Positions 33,327-41,888 are shown, counted from the stretch's first letter. The stretch: DNA of 50,298 bases from Mycetocola reblochoni REB411 (GCF_900163835.1 NZ_FUKR01000071.1:1-50298), one strand, 5' to 3'. Numbers and translations are program-made. The notes: a model not told the origin generated them from the sequence alone.

Positions 33327-33332
33327 AGGCTA
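33327..33332 (-). promoter_or_regulatory. -10 box of the FAH-family gene
   Basis: TAGCCT on the minus strand ends six bases before GTG 33320. It faces the leaderless promoter of the PrsW gene about 60 bases away. Confidence 0.6.
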
Positions 33333-33390
33333 GTCGAGTTCCCAGCCGGCCCGCAGACGGCACGCGTACGCAGAACACCGCCGGGGTGCG

Positions 33391-33396
33391 TAATCT
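33391..33396 (+). promoter_or_regulatory. -10 box of the PrsW-family gene
   Basis: TAATCT ends six bases before the ATG at 33403, again without a ribosome binding site, so the transcript is probably leaderless. Confidence 0.6.
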
Positions 33397-33402
33397 AGTG
33401 AA

Positions 33403-34620
33403 ATGCAGACCCCCCGTTCCGGTGCCCGACCGGTTCAGCCCACCGACGGTCTGGCCCGGCGGCGCACGATGGACTCCGAGACCCCGACGTCGGAGTCGCG
33501 CCCGCAGGCCGTCTGGACGGAGCCGGTTCGTCCCGTGCTCTCGCGCACGATCATCATCTCCGTGGTGATCGGCGTCCTCGCGTTCCTCCTGCTCGCCGTC
33601 GTGCTCGCCCTGTTCGAGCGGTTGGGCGGCTCCCTGCTGGTCCCCGCCTTCCTCGCGGCGCTCGTGCCGCTGGCGGCGGTGCTGCTCGTGCTGGCGTGGG
33701 TCGACCGCTGGGAGCCGGAGCCGCGGAGGCTGCTCCTTCTCGGCTTCCTGTGGGGTGCGGGGGCGGCCGTCATCCTGGCGCTCCTCGTCGACGCGGGGCT
33801 CGTCGCCGTGGGCGTCGGCGCTCAGCGCGAGCTGGTGCTCTCCGTCGTTCAGGCGCCGCTGGTCGAGGAGTTCGCGAAGGGCCTCGGGCTCATGGTGATC
33901 TTCCTCGTCGCCAGGCGGCAGGTGGACGGCCCGCTCGACGGCCTCGTCTACGGAGCCGTCATCGCCTCCGGGTTCGCCTTCACCGAGAACATCATCTACT
34001 TCGCCGACGCTCTGGCCAGCAACGGTCCGGCAGGACTCGGCGCCACCTTCGTCGTCCGGGCGGTGATCTCCCCGTTCGCGCATGTGGTGTTCAGTGCCGT
34101 GCTCGGTCTGGCGTGGGGCGTGTCGATCCGTTCGACGACCGCGCGTCGTTGGTGGTGGCTCCTCGTCGGCTACGCGGGAGCCGTCGGTCTGCACGCGCTC
34201 TGGAACGGTGCGCTGTTCGCCGTCGCGACTCTTCCTCAGTACGTGCTCTACGTCACACTCGTTCAGATCCCGCTCTTCGCGTTCGCGATCTGGCTCGTCG
34301 TGCTCCTGCGGAGGGAAGAGGTGCAGATCACCCGCGAGCGACTGTCCGAGTATCAGCAGGCGGGCTGGTTCACGGCGGGGGAGGTGCACATGCTGGCCAG
34401 CTGGAGCGGTCGGCGTCAGGCCTCGGCGTGGGCGCGCACCCTGCCGGGGAACAAGCGTGCGGCGATGCAGCAGTTCACGACGGCGGCAGTCCGGCTGGCC
34501 TTCACCCGGCAGCGGATCCTCACCGGCACCCGTCAGACACTGCGCGAGCAGGACGTCGCCAGGGAGCGGGTCCTGCTCGGTCGCGTCGTCGACGCCAGGC
34601 AGGTGCTGCTGGGGCCCTGA
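33403..34620 (+). CDS. PrsW-family intramembrane metalloprotease
   Basis: A 405-residue membrane protein with a charged N-terminal tail of about 45 residues, then roughly eight hydrophobic helices. The PrsW motifs are visible: VEEFAKG (about residue 153), ASGFAFTENIIYF, a His in SPFAHVVFSAVLG and GLHALWNG. These glutamates and histidines are the expected metal ligands. PrsW proteases cut membrane proteins such as anti-sigma factors; the target is unknown. The C-terminal 85 residues are cytoplasmic, charged and helical. The leaderless promoter at 33391 fixes the ATG. Confidence 0.88.
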   Translation: MQTPRSGARPVQPTDGLARRRTMDSETPTSESRPQAVWTEPVRPVLSRTIIISVVIGVLAFLLLAVVLALFERLGGSLLVPAFLAALVPLAAVLLVLAWVDRWEPEPRRLLLLGFLWGAGAAVILALLVDAGLVAVGVGAQRELVLSVVQAPLVEEFAKGLGLMVIFLVARRQVDGPLDGLVYGAVIASGFAFTENIIYFADALASNGPAGLGATFVVRAVISPFAHVVFSAVLGLAWGVSIRSTTARRWWWLLVGYAGAVGLHALWNGALFAVATLPQYVLYVTLVQIPLFAFAIWLVVLLRREEVQITRERLSEYQQAGWFTAGEVHMLASWSGRRQASAWARTLPGNKRAAMQQFTTAAVRLAFTRQRILTGTRQTLREQDVARERVLLGRVVDARQVLLGP

Positions 34621-34696
34621 GTCGGACGGCGCCCTCGGGCGACTCCCCGGTGGAACCGGTTTTGACCGGCGGCCCTCGACGGGATTGGATGGAGCC

Positions 34697-35071
34697 ATGA
34701 CTGAGACCAACCGCACCCGTCCCGAGATCGACGCCCCCACCGGCCCCGCGCCGGAGACGCTCGAGGTCGTCGACCTGATCGTCGGCGACGGCGCGGAGGC
34801 GCAGGCCTCCTCCGTCGTGGACGTCCACTACCTCGGCGTCAGCCACGAGTCGGGCGAGGAGTTCGACTCGTCCTGGAGCAGGGGCGAGTCGATCCGCTTC
34901 CCGCTGTCGCGCCTCATCGCCGGCTGGCAGCAGGGGATCCCCGGCATGCGCGTCGGCGGTCGCCGCCAGCTGAGCGTGCCGCCGGAGCTCGCCTACGGCC
35001 CCGCCGGTTCCGGCCACCCGCTCGGCGGGCAGACCCTGATCTTCGTGATCGACCTGCTCGACGTCGCGTGA
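34697..35071 (+). CDS. FKBP-type peptidyl-prolyl isomerase
   Basis: A 124-residue protein consisting of one FKBP domain after a short polar N-terminus. It shows VDVHYLGVSHESGEEFDSSW, FPLSRLIAGWQQGIPGMRVGGRR and the closing PPELAYGPAGS and TLIFVIDLLDV, all standard for the family. It speeds up cis/trans isomerisation of prolyl bonds in the cytoplasm (no signal peptide). Its stop overlaps the GTG start of apt by three bases, so the two are translationally coupled. Confidence 0.92.
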   Translation: MTETNRTRPEIDAPTGPAPETLEVVDLIVGDGAEAQASSVVDVHYLGVSHESGEEFDSSWSRGESIRFPLSRLIAGWQQGIPGMRVGGRRQLSVPPELAYGPAGSGHPLGGQTLIFVIDLLDVA

Positions 35072-35592
35072 GCGCTGCGTCCGACGCCGTCCACCGGCTG
35101 AGCGTCCACGTCAGGGACTTCCCGGCGCCGGGCATCCTGTTCCGGGACCTCACGCCGGTCTTCGAGGACGTCGAGGCGTTCCGTGCGGTGACGGACGAGC
35201 TGGCGTCGCCGTTCGAGGGCGCGTTCGATGCGGTCCTCGGGATCGAGTCGCGGGGCTTCCTGCTCGCTGCGGCGATCGGCGTCCGCCGCGGTGTGCCGGT
35301 CCTCGTCGCCCGCAAGCGCGGCAAGCTCCCTCCGCCCGTGCTGAGCGAGGAGTACTCGCTCGAGTACGGTTCGGCCGTCCTGGAGATGGCCCCGCGGCGC
35401 CTGGACGAGTCGACGCGCGTCCTTGTCGTGGACGATGTGCTCGCCACGGGCGGCAGCGCTGCGGCCACCGCGCGTCTGGTGGCCAGGGCGGGGTATCGGC
35501 TCGCCGGCGTCTCGGTGATCGTCGAGCTGGGCGGGCTCGGTGGGCGGGACGCGCTCGGTGACATCCGCATGCACTCGACCCTGGTCGACTGA
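35068..35592 (+). CDS. apt: Adenine phosphoribosyltransferase
   Basis: A 174-residue type I phosphoribosyltransferase. It has IESRGFLLAAAIG, KRGKLPPPV, the flexible loop SLEYGSAVLEM and the PRPP-binding motif VLVVDDVLATGGSAAAT. It joins adenine to PRPP to form AMP in purine salvage. The GTG start overlaps the stop of the FKBP gene. The final codon and stop lie within the first copy of a seven-base tandem repeat (35587-35628). It fits with the purine permease at 28413-29852. Confidence 0.92.
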   Translation: MSAASDAVHRLSVHVRDFPAPGILFRDLTPVFEDVEAFRAVTDELASPFEGAFDAVLGIESRGFLLAAAIGVRRGVPVLVARKRGKLPPPVLSEEYSLEYGSAVLEMAPRRLDESTRVLVVDDVLATGGSAAATARLVARAGYRLAGVSVIVELGGLGGRDALGDIRMHSTLVD

Positions 35593-35628
35593 CGACTGAC
35601 GACTGACGACTGACGACTGTCGACTGAC
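35587..35628. repeat. Six tandem copies of a seven-base repeat
   Basis: GACTGAC is repeated six times head to tail; only the fifth copy differs (GACTGTC). The first copy contains the last codon and stop of apt. The array runs straight into the terminator that follows. Confidence 0.9.
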
Positions 35629-35672
35629 GGCGTCCGACCCCGCCTCCGCGACGGACGGAGGGGTCGGACGCC
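35629..35672 (+). terminator. Terminator after apt
   Basis: GGCGTCCGACCCC pairs with its complement at the far end, and CCTCCG with CGGAGG inside, forming a long GC stem with one bulged base right after the heptamer repeats. Confidence 0.8.
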
Positions 35673-35767
35673 GTCGTCCGTCGGCGCACGGAACGGCGCG
35701 ACACGCCTTCGCCGCCTCCGGGAATGCAGTCGGAGCCGGAGCCGTTGCCAGCGGGGGAGGATTTTTC

Positions 35768-36808
35768 ATGAAGCTGTCCGTTCTCGACCTCGTCCCCGTG
35801 TCCTCGGCACAGAGCAGCGCCGACGCCATCGCCGCCTCGACGGCCGTGCTGGTGGCTGCCGACCGTGCGGGGTTCACCCGCTACTGGTTCGCGGAGCACC
35901 ACAACATGCCCTCGGTGGCCTCGACCAGCCCCGCGGTGCTCGGAGCGGCCGCTATCGCCGCGACGGAGAAGATCAGGATCGGCTCGGGAGGCGTGATGCT
36001 CCCCAACCACGCTCCACTGGTCGTGGCGGAGCAGTTCGCGCTGCTCGAGGCCATGGCCCCCGGCCGCATCGATCTGGGGCTCGGTCGCGCGCCGGGCAGC
36101 GACCCCGTCGTGACCGCGGTGCTGACCGGTCAGGGCGCGGCGTCGGGCGCCGCGCGCTTCCCCGACCACGTCGCCGACATCCTTGCTCTGCTCGACGCGG
36201 AGGGGGCGAACGTGCGGCTGTCCTCCGACCGACCGTACGAGCTGCACTCCACGCCGCTGGCGACCGCCAGGCCCACGGTGTGGCTGCTCGGGTCGAGCGA
36301 TTACAGTGCCCGGCTCGCCGCGCAGCTTGGCCTGCCCTACGTGTTCGCGCACCACTTCTCCGCGACCGGTGCGGACGCGGCGCTGCAGGCCTACCGCGGC
36401 GGCTTCACGCCGTCCGAGTACGCCGCCGAGCCGCGCAGCTTCATCACCGCCAACGTCGTCGTGGCCGACACGACCGAGGAGGCCGAGGCCCGTGCCGTGC
36501 CGCAGCTCCAGCAGATGGCACGGCTGCGGAGCAACGAGCGCCTCGGCCGGCTCCCGCTCGTCGAGGACGCCCTCGCCGCCTCGCTCACCGCGCTGCAGCA
36601 GGAGATGGTGGATCGGATGCGCGACGACTGGATCATCGGCGACGCCGCTTCGGTCGCCGACCAGCTGCGCGTCCGCGCCGAGTACTTCGGCGTCGACGAG
36701 GTCATGGTCTCGCTGGTCGCCGGCGACAGGCGCGGCGAGGACCCGCGGGCGGCTGCGGCACGCGTGCGCGGTGTGGAGCTGCTCTCCGAGCTGATCGACG
36801 CGGCCTGA
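35768..36808 (+). CDS. LLM-class flavin-dependent monooxygenase
   Basis: A 346-residue bacterial-luciferase-like protein. It begins MKLSVLDLVPVSSAQSS, followed by RYWFAEHHNMPSVASTSPAV, IRIGSGGVMLPNHAPLVVAEQFALLEAMAPGRIDLGLGRAPGSD, blocks of the MsnO8-type LLM group that uses reduced FMN. Such enzymes need FMNH2 from a partner reductase; a flavin reductase-like gene is encoded next on the other strand. The substrate is unknown. GGGGGAGGA just upstream of the ATG is the ribosome binding site. Confidence 0.88.
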   Translation: MKLSVLDLVPVSSAQSSADAIAASTAVLVAADRAGFTRYWFAEHHNMPSVASTSPAVLGAAAIAATEKIRIGSGGVMLPNHAPLVVAEQFALLEAMAPGRIDLGLGRAPGSDPVVTAVLTGQGAASGAARFPDHVADILALLDAEGANVRLSSDRPYELHSTPLATARPTVWLLGSSDYSARLAAQLGLPYVFAHHFSATGADAALQAYRGGFTPSEYAAEPRSFITANVVVADTTEEAEARAVPQLQQMARLRSNERLGRLPLVEDALAASLTALQQEMVDRMRDDWIIGDAASVADQLRVRAEYFGVDEVMVSLVAGDRRGEDPRAAAARVRGVELLSELIDAA

Positions 36809-36853
36809 GCACGGGCCACCCGGCCCGGGGGAGGGGACTTGTCGCGGTGGGGC

Positions 36854-37456
36854 TCACTGCTCCGCGCGGAAGCTGACGCCGACCTCCTCGCCCTGGGCGA
36901 TGTAGTGGCGGAAGGTGTAGTACATGGGCCGCCAGGCGCGCAGGTCGATGTGGGATGTGCCCTGCTCGACGATGGCGGCGTGGGCGTGCGTTCGGAGGAC
37001 GCGCACCTCGACCGCGACCGCCTCCCCGTCGACGCCGACCGGAGTCGTGCGGGTCACGGCGGCCTCCATCTGGACGGGGCACTCGGCGATCCGCACCGGC
37101 CGGACGAGCTCGCTCGCCCGAGGCGTGAAGCCGCCGAGCGTCCACTTGTCCGGCTCGTGGCGGAACCGTGCCCTCTTGGCCGCCGGGACCTCGCGTGCCC
37201 CCGTCGTCGGCGCGATGCGCTCGACGGCGTCGACCTGCGACGCATCGGGGATGTTGATCACCAGCCGGTCGTGCAACGCGAGATTGCGGGCCGCCTGTCC
37301 GTTGAGACCGAGCCCGAGCACGTAGCTGTCCCCGAGTGCCCAGCCAGAGGAGATCGGCGTGATGTTCGTCGCGCCGTCGGGCATGAGGGTGCTCAGCAGC
37401 AGGACCTGGCTGCCGAAGTAGAGGACGGACGGGGTGATCGTGATGGTCGGCTGCAT
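36854..37456 (-). CDS. Flavin reductase-like FMN-binding protein
   Basis: A 200-residue protein of the flavin reductase-like/DIM6-NTAB family: PSVLYFGSQVLLLSTLMPDGATNITPISSGWALGDSYVLGLG, then NIPDASQVDAVE. This split-barrel fold binds FMN; many members supply reduced flavin to monooxygenases, others have unknown activity. It is convergent with the LLM oxygenase and divergent from an ArsR-like regulator, with a palindrome between the two starts. The ATG at 37456 is preferred to one at 37492, which would lie inside that palindrome region. Confidence 0.83.
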   Translation of the reverse strand: MQPTITITPSVLYFGSQVLLLSTLMPDGATNITPISSGWALGDSYVLGLGLNGQAARNLALHDRLVINIPDASQVDAVERIAPTTGAREVPAAKRARFRHEPDKWTLGGFTPRASELVRPVRIAECPVQMEAAVTRTTPVGVDGEAVAVEVRVLRTHAHAAIVEQGTSHIDLRAWRPMYYTFRHYIAQGEEVGVSFRAEQ

Positions 37457-37479
37457 GTGACCAGTGTCCGCGGCCGAGG

Positions 37480-37514
37480 CTTCGGCGATCACCGAAGCGT
37501 CGCCTGCTTAGACT
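37480..37514 (+). promoter_or_regulatory. Regulator promoter with palindromic operator candidate
   Basis: CTTCGG-CGATCA-CCGAAG (37480-37497) is a perfect six-base inverted repeat. TAGACT at 37509-37514 ends six bases before the regulator ATG (leaderless). The palindrome would cover the -35 region of the regulator and lies 23 bases from the reductase ATG, so one site could control both. Confidence 0.6.
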
Positions 37515-37520
37515 GCGGGC

Positions 37521-38192
37521 ATGGACGGGACGAGCACTCCGGAGCTGGCCGCGACGGCCGCATTGCTGGCCAACGAGACACGGGCGTCGATGCTGGTCGC
37601 GATGCTGGACGGCCGGGCCTGGACGCCGACGGAGCTGGCCCGCGGGCTCGCGGTGTCCCCGCCGACGGTCACCGAGCACCTGCATCGCCTCGTCGACGCG
37701 GGCCTCCTCGTCGAGAACCGGCAGGGCAGGCACCGTTACGTGCGGATCGCTGACCCTGCGGTGGCCGAGATGGTGGAGGCGCTCGCCGCGTTCTCCGCCG
37801 TCGTCCGCCCGGCCGAGCACTCGTGGAGTGCGCAGCGTGCTGACCGGGCCCTGAGGGAGGCCCGCAGCTGCTACCGCCATCTGGCCGGCCGCCTGGGGGT
37901 CGCGCTGTGCGACGGACTCCGGTCCGGCGGGCAGGTGGACGGGACGTGGGCGCTCACGGAGTCGGGCCGGACGTGGTTCGCCGGCATCGGCGTCGACCTT
38001 CCGGCGGAGTCGGGGCGCCCCCTGCTGCGGCCGTGCATGGACTGGACGGAGCGCCGCGAGCACCTGGCCGGTCCCGCGGCTGACGCGCTGCTGGCGACGT
38101 TGACCGCGCGCGGTTGGCTTCTGCTCGGCCCTGCTCGACGTGAACTCCGGCTGAGCGCCGAGGGGCGTGCCGGGCTGGCCGCCGTGCTCTGA
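37521..38192 (+). CDS. ArsR-like winged-helix transcriptional regulator
   Basis: A 223-residue protein. Residues about 10-85 form a winged helix: LLANETRASMLVAMLDG, TPTELARGLAVSPPTVTEHLHRLVDAGLLVENRQGRHRYVRI, matching ArsR/MarR-like repressors. No metal-binding cysteine motif is seen in the helix. The C-terminal 130 residues, with WTERREHLAGPAADALL, are a second domain common in larger ArsR-like proteins and may bind a small ligand. It diverges from the flavin reductase gene with 64 bases between starts and may repress both by binding the palindrome. Confidence 0.82.
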   Translation: MDGTSTPELAATAALLANETRASMLVAMLDGRAWTPTELARGLAVSPPTVTEHLHRLVDAGLLVENRQGRHRYVRIADPAVAEMVEALAAFSAVVRPAEHSWSAQRADRALREARSCYRHLAGRLGVALCDGLRSGGQVDGTWALTESGRTWFAGIGVDLPAESGRPLLRPCMDWTERREHLAGPAADALLATLTARGWLLLGPARRELRLSAEGRAGLAAVL

Positions 38193-38262
38193 TCGCGCGC
38201 CTGGCCGGCGTCCAGGGACAGTTTTTTCGGCAGCGGGGTGGCGGCGGCGACGAGGAGGCATA

Positions 38263-38268
38263 GATAAT
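38263..38268 (+). promoter_or_regulatory. -10 box of the MFS transporter gene
   Basis: GATAAT ends six bases before the ATG at 38275. The surrounding TAGA-TAATG-TCTA (38261-38273) is a small palindrome that could be a repressor site. Confidence 0.6.
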
Positions 38269-38274
38269 GTCTAA

Positions 38275-39714
38275 ATGACCTCAACTCATCAGGCGGGCGC
38301 CGCGGCCCGCAGCGAGCGCGTCGACAGGCTCGATGCTCTCCCGTTCACCCGCGAGCACCGTCGTGTGTTCCTCGGTTCAGGACTCGGCTGGGCGCTGGAC
38401 GCCATGGACGTCGGGCTGATCTCGTTCGTCCTCGCGCAGCTGGCCGTCACCTGGAACGCCAGTCCCGCGGAGCTCAGCTGGATCGCCTCGGCCGGCTTCG
38501 TCGGCATGGCGCTCGGCGCGAGCCTCGGCGGGCTGCTCGCCGACCGCATCGGTCGACGCCAGGTGTTCGCCGTGACGCTCCTGATCTTCGGTATCGCGAC
38601 GGGCGCCTCGGCGCTCGCCTGGTCGGTCGGGGTGCTCATCGCGCTGCGCTTCGTCGTCGGCCTGGGGCTCGGCGCCGAGCTGCCCGTCGCCTCGACGCTG
38701 ATGAGCGAGTTCGCACCGCCGCGCATCCGCGGCCGCGTGATCGTCCTGCTCGAGGCGTTCTGGGCGGTGGGCTGGCTCGCCGCCGCGATCATCGGCTACC
38801 TCGTCGTGCCCGTGGGGGACCACGGCTGGCGGTGGGCGTTCCTGATCGGCACGGTGCCGGCGCTGTACGCGGTCGTGGTCAGGTGGGGACTGCCGGAGTC
38901 GGTGCGCTTCCTGGAGTCGAAGGGGAGGCACGAGGAAGCGGAGCGCGTGGTCCGGCGGTTCGAGGCCTCCGCGTCGCCGTCCGGCGCCCGCGTCGTTGAC
39001 GGAGCGGCGGCCCCGAGCGTTGCGGCGGCCCCGAGCGATGCGGCGGCGCCGAGCGATGCGGCGGCGCCGAATAGTGCAGCGGCGCCGAGCAGCCCCTCCC
39101 CGGTGACGGAATCCGCGGGCGGCCGCCTCGGCGCGCTTTTCGCCCCGCGCCTTCGGGTGCAGACCGCGGCACTGTGGCTGGTCTGGTTCTGCGTCAACTT
39201 CTCCTACTACGGCGCCTTCATCTGGCTGCCGACCATCATCGTCGCCGCGGGCTTCGACCTGGTGAAGTCGTTCGAGTACACGCTTATCATCACGCTCGCC
39301 CAGCTGCCGGGCTATGCGGCCTCGGCGTTCCTGGTCGAGAAGCTGGGCAGGGGGCGGACACTCGCGCTCTTCCTCGTGGGCTCGGCCGTCTCGGCGGTCT
39401 TCTTCGGGCAGGCGGGAGGCGAGTCGGAGATCCTCATCGCGGGGATGGCGCTGTCCTTCTTCAACCTCGGCGCCTGGGGTGCCCTGTACGCGGTCACCCC
39501 CGAGCTCTACCCGACACGGCTCAGGGGCACAGGGTCCGGCTGGGCCGCGGGCGTCGGCCGGATCGCGTCGATCATCGCGCCCCTGCTGGTCCCGGTGCTG
39601 AGGGATGCCGGCGGGACCGCGCTGCTGTTCGTCGTGTTCGCCGTCGTGTTCGCCGTCGCGGCGGCGGCCGCGCTGCTGCTGCGAGACCAGCGCGGACTGG
39701 TGTTGGAGGAGTGA
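38275..39714 (+). CDS. MFS transporter, sugar/aromatic-acid type
   Basis: A 479-residue major facilitator with 12 predicted helices. It has GWALDAMDVGLISFVLAQL in helix 1, the loop motif GGLLADRIGRRQVF, RFVVGLGLGAELPVASTLMSEFAPPRIRGR in the first half and PELYPTRLRGTGSGWAAGVGRIA in the second, the pattern of the metabolite:H+ symporters that include aromatic-acid and NiaP-like niacin carriers. The central cytoplasmic loop contains five tandem AAAPS-x units. It may supply a substrate to the nearby LLM oxygenase; this rests on position only. Confidence 0.87.
   Translation: MTSTHQAGAAARSERVDRLDALPFTREHRRVFLGSGLGWALDAMDVGLISFVLAQLAVTWNASPAELSWIASAGFVGMALGASLGGLLADRIGRRQVFAVTLLIFGIATGASALAWSVGVLIALRFVVGLGLGAELPVASTLMSEFAPPRIRGRVIVLLEAFWAVGWLAAAIIGYLVVPVGDHGWRWAFLIGTVPALYAVVVRWGLPESVRFLESKGRHEEAERVVRRFEASASPSGARVVDGAAAPSVAAAPSDAAAPSDAAAPNSAAAPSSPSPVTESAGGRLGALFAPRLRVQTAALWLVWFCVNFSYYGAFIWLPTIIVAAGFDLVKSFEYTLIITLAQLPGYAASAFLVEKLGRGRTLALFLVGSAVSAVFFGQAGGESEILIAGMALSFFNLGAWGALYAVTPELYPTRLRGTGSGWAAGVGRIASIIAPLLVPVLRDAGGTALLFVVFAVVFAVAAAAALLLRDQRGLVLEE
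39004..39093. repeat. Five 18-base tandem repeats in the MFS loop
   Basis: Each unit encodes AAAPS plus one variable residue (V, D, D, S, S; the fourth unit has N in place of S). Copies differ by a few third-position changes. They lie in the long loop between helices 6 and 7. Confidence 0.88.
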
Positions 39715-39817
39715 GCCGGTCTGCTAAGGTTGTCCAGTTGCCGTAAAACGGCCGCGGATAAAGAGCGCCTCAGCATTCGGCTGGCGGCACCGCGCAACGA
39801 ACGAAAGGGGATCCTTT

Positions 39818-40087
39818 ATGGCTATCGACGCACAGGCCAAGAAGGCGATCATCGACGAGTACGCAACCCACCCCGGTGACACCGGATCCCCCGAGGTCCA
39901 GGTCGCGATCATGTCGGCCCGGATCAAGGACCTGACCGAGCACCTCAAGCAGCACAAGCACGACCACCACTCCCGTCGTGGCCTGCTCCTGCTGGTGGGT
40001 CAGCGTCGTCGTCTCCTGGGCTACCTCCAGGACATCGACATCAGCCGCTACCGCTCGCTGATCGAGCGCCTGGGGCTGCGCCGCTAG
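39818..40087 (+). CDS. rpsO: 30S ribosomal protein S15
   Basis: An 89-residue protein of exact S15 length. It has [47 protein letters not shown] and the closing [12 protein letters not shown], the rRNA-binding features of S15, which organises the central domain of 16S rRNA. GAAAGGGGA at 39802-39810 is the ribosome binding site; TAAGGT near 39724 could be the -10, giving a leader of about 85 bases that may hold an autoregulatory structure as in other bacteria. Confidence 0.97.
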   Translation: MAIDAQAKKAIIDEYATHPGDTGSPEVQVAIMSARIKDLTEHLKQHKHDHHSRRGLLLLVGQRRRLLGYLQDIDISRYRSLIERLGLRR

Positions 40088-40123
40088 GCGCACCCCGCTG
40101 CGGGTACACCCGCCGAGGCCCGA

Positions 40124-40151
40124 GGGGTCGTCATCCACGGATGGCGGCCCC
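40124..40151 (+). terminator. Terminator after rpsO
   Basis: GGGGTCGTCATCC pairs with GGATGGCGGCCCC (two G-U pairs), a 13-pair stem followed by TTCTCG. It separates rpsO from the permease. Confidence 0.75.
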
Positions 40152-40367
40152 TTCTCGTTGCGCCGCCGACCGAACCGTGGGCCGCGCGACCGGTGCCTCA
40201 CCCGCCCCGCCGTGTCGTGGCGGCCGTGGTGCGTCCGGCTCCGGACGGCCGCTGGTCGTGCGGGGCGCGCTGGCACTAGTGTGGAGCAATCGTTGCGCGC
40301 GGAGCGCGGACACCGGCGTCCGCCGGACAGGGGATCGACCGCTTCGGCGGGTGGGGGAGGTAGCGCA

Positions 40368-41888
40368 ATGGCGTTTCGTCGGGTCAAGAGCATCGAGGCA
40401 TCCATCGCGGACGCGGGGCTGGACGGCCGCTCGCTGAAACGCACGCTCGGCACCTGGGACATCATGGTCATGGGGGTGGCCGTCGCCGTCGGCGCCGGAA
40501 TCTTCTCGGTCGGGGCGAAGGCGGCCGGGGCGTACGCCGGCCCGTCCGTCTCGCTGTCGTTCGTCCTCGCGGCGCTCATCTGCGGCCTGGCGATCATGTG
40601 CTACGCGGAGTTCGCCTCCACCGTCCCCGTGGCCGGGAGCGCGTATACCTTCACCTACGCGACGATGGGTGAGCTGCTGGCCTGGATCATCGGCTGGGAC
40701 CTCATCCTCGAGATGCTCACGGCCGCCGCGGTCGTCGCCAAGTACTGGGGCATCTACCTCTCCACCGTGTTCGAGATCGGTGGCTGGGACGTCCCGGCGA
40801 CGATCCAGCTCGGCGGCGTGACCCTGACCTGGGGGCCCTTCCTCATCGTCACCGTCTTCACCGTCCTTCTCGTGCTCGGCACGAAGCTGTCGTCGCGGGT
40901 GTCCTCCGTGTTCACCATCATCAAGGTGGCGATCGTCGTGTTCGTGATCGTGGCGGGGGCGTTCTTCATCAACCCGGCGAACTACTCGCCCTTCATCCCG
41001 CCGGCCATCCCCGCCGAGCAGGGCGAGGGCAGCGTGATGACGCAGTCGCTGTTCGCGTTCCTCACCGGACAGGCGCCCGCCCAATACGGCATCTTCGGGA
41101 TGCTCTCGGCCATGGCCCTCGTGTTCTTCGCCTTCATTGGTTTCGACGTCGTCGCCACCAGCGCCGAGGAGACCAAGAACCCTCAGCGGACCCTGCCGCG
41201 GGGCATCATCGGCGGCCTCGTGCTGGTGTCCGTCCTCTACGTCGGCGTCTCGCTCGTGCTCACCGGCATGGTCCCGTACACGGAGCTGGCGCAGGCGGAG
41301 GACCCGTCCCTCGCGACCGCATTCGTCTCGGTCGGCGCGGGCTGGGCGGGCCAGATCATCTCCCTCGGCAGCCTCGCCGGCTTGACGACGGTCATCATGG
41401 TGCTGTTGCTGGGTCTGGCACGCATCGTGTTCGCCATGAGTCGCGACGGCCTGCTGCCGCGAAGCTGGAGCAAGACGAGCGACAAGCGCAGGACCCCGGC
41501 GCGGATCCAGATCGGCGGCGGCATCCTCGTCGCCCTCCTCGCGGGGCTGACCGAGGTTGACCTGCTCGAGGAGATGATCAACATCGGGACGCTCTCGGCC
41601 TTCGTCCTCGTCTCCATCGGCGTGATCGTGCTCCGGCGTACGCGTCCGGAGCTCACGCGCGGCTTCCGGGTCCCGTTCTCTCCTGTCCTCCCGATCATCT
41701 CCGCCGTGCTGTGCTTCTGGATGATGCTCAACCTCCACGTCGATACCTGGCTGCGCTTCGGCGTCTGGCTTCTGCTCGGCGTGGCCATCTACTACCTCTA
41801 CGGCCGACGGAACTCGGTCATCGCCCGGCAGGAGAGGGCGGACGCATCGGCGTCGGCCTCGTCCGACGGCCGGGCGGCGACCGACTGA
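40368..41888 (+). CDS. APC-family amino-acid permease (CAT-like)
   Basis: A 506-residue transporter with 12 or more membrane helices. It opens with SLKRTLGTWDIMVMGVAVAVGAGIFSVG, the conserved first helix of the APC superfamily with its GAGIF loop, and later has FFAFIGFDVVATSAEETKNPQRTLPRGI, the signature of the cationic amino acid transporter group. The C-terminal tail is Ala/Ser/Asp-rich. GGGGGAGG at 40353-40360 supports the ATG; frames extending upstream are not supported. It is inserted between rpsO and pnp, which are often adjacent. Confidence 0.88.
   Translation: MAFRRVKSIEASIADAGLDGRSLKRTLGTWDIMVMGVAVAVGAGIFSVGAKAAGAYAGPSVSLSFVLAALICGLAIMCYAEFASTVPVAGSAYTFTYATMGELLAWIIGWDLILEMLTAAAVVAKYWGIYLSTVFEIGGWDVPATIQLGGVTLTWGPFLIVTVFTVLLVLGTKLSSRVSSVFTIIKVAIVVFVIVAGAFFINPANYSPFIPPAIPAEQGEGSVMTQSLFAFLTGQAPAQYGIFGMLSAMALVFFAFIGFDVVATSAEETKNPQRTLPRGIIGGLVLVSVLYVGVSLVLTGMVPYTELAQAEDPSLATAFVSVGAGWAGQIISLGSLAGLTTVIMVLLLGLARIVFAMSRDGLLPRSWSKTSDKRRTPARIQIGGGILVALLAGLTEVDLLEEMINIGTLSAFVLVSIGVIVLRRTRPELTRGFRVPFSPVLPIISAVLCFWMMLNLHVDTWLRFGVWLLLGVAIYYLYGRRNSVIARQERADASASASSDGRAATD

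Noticed and set aside
35587-35628. CRISPR array
   Set aside because: The seven-base units are contiguous with no spacers, and no cas genes are present.
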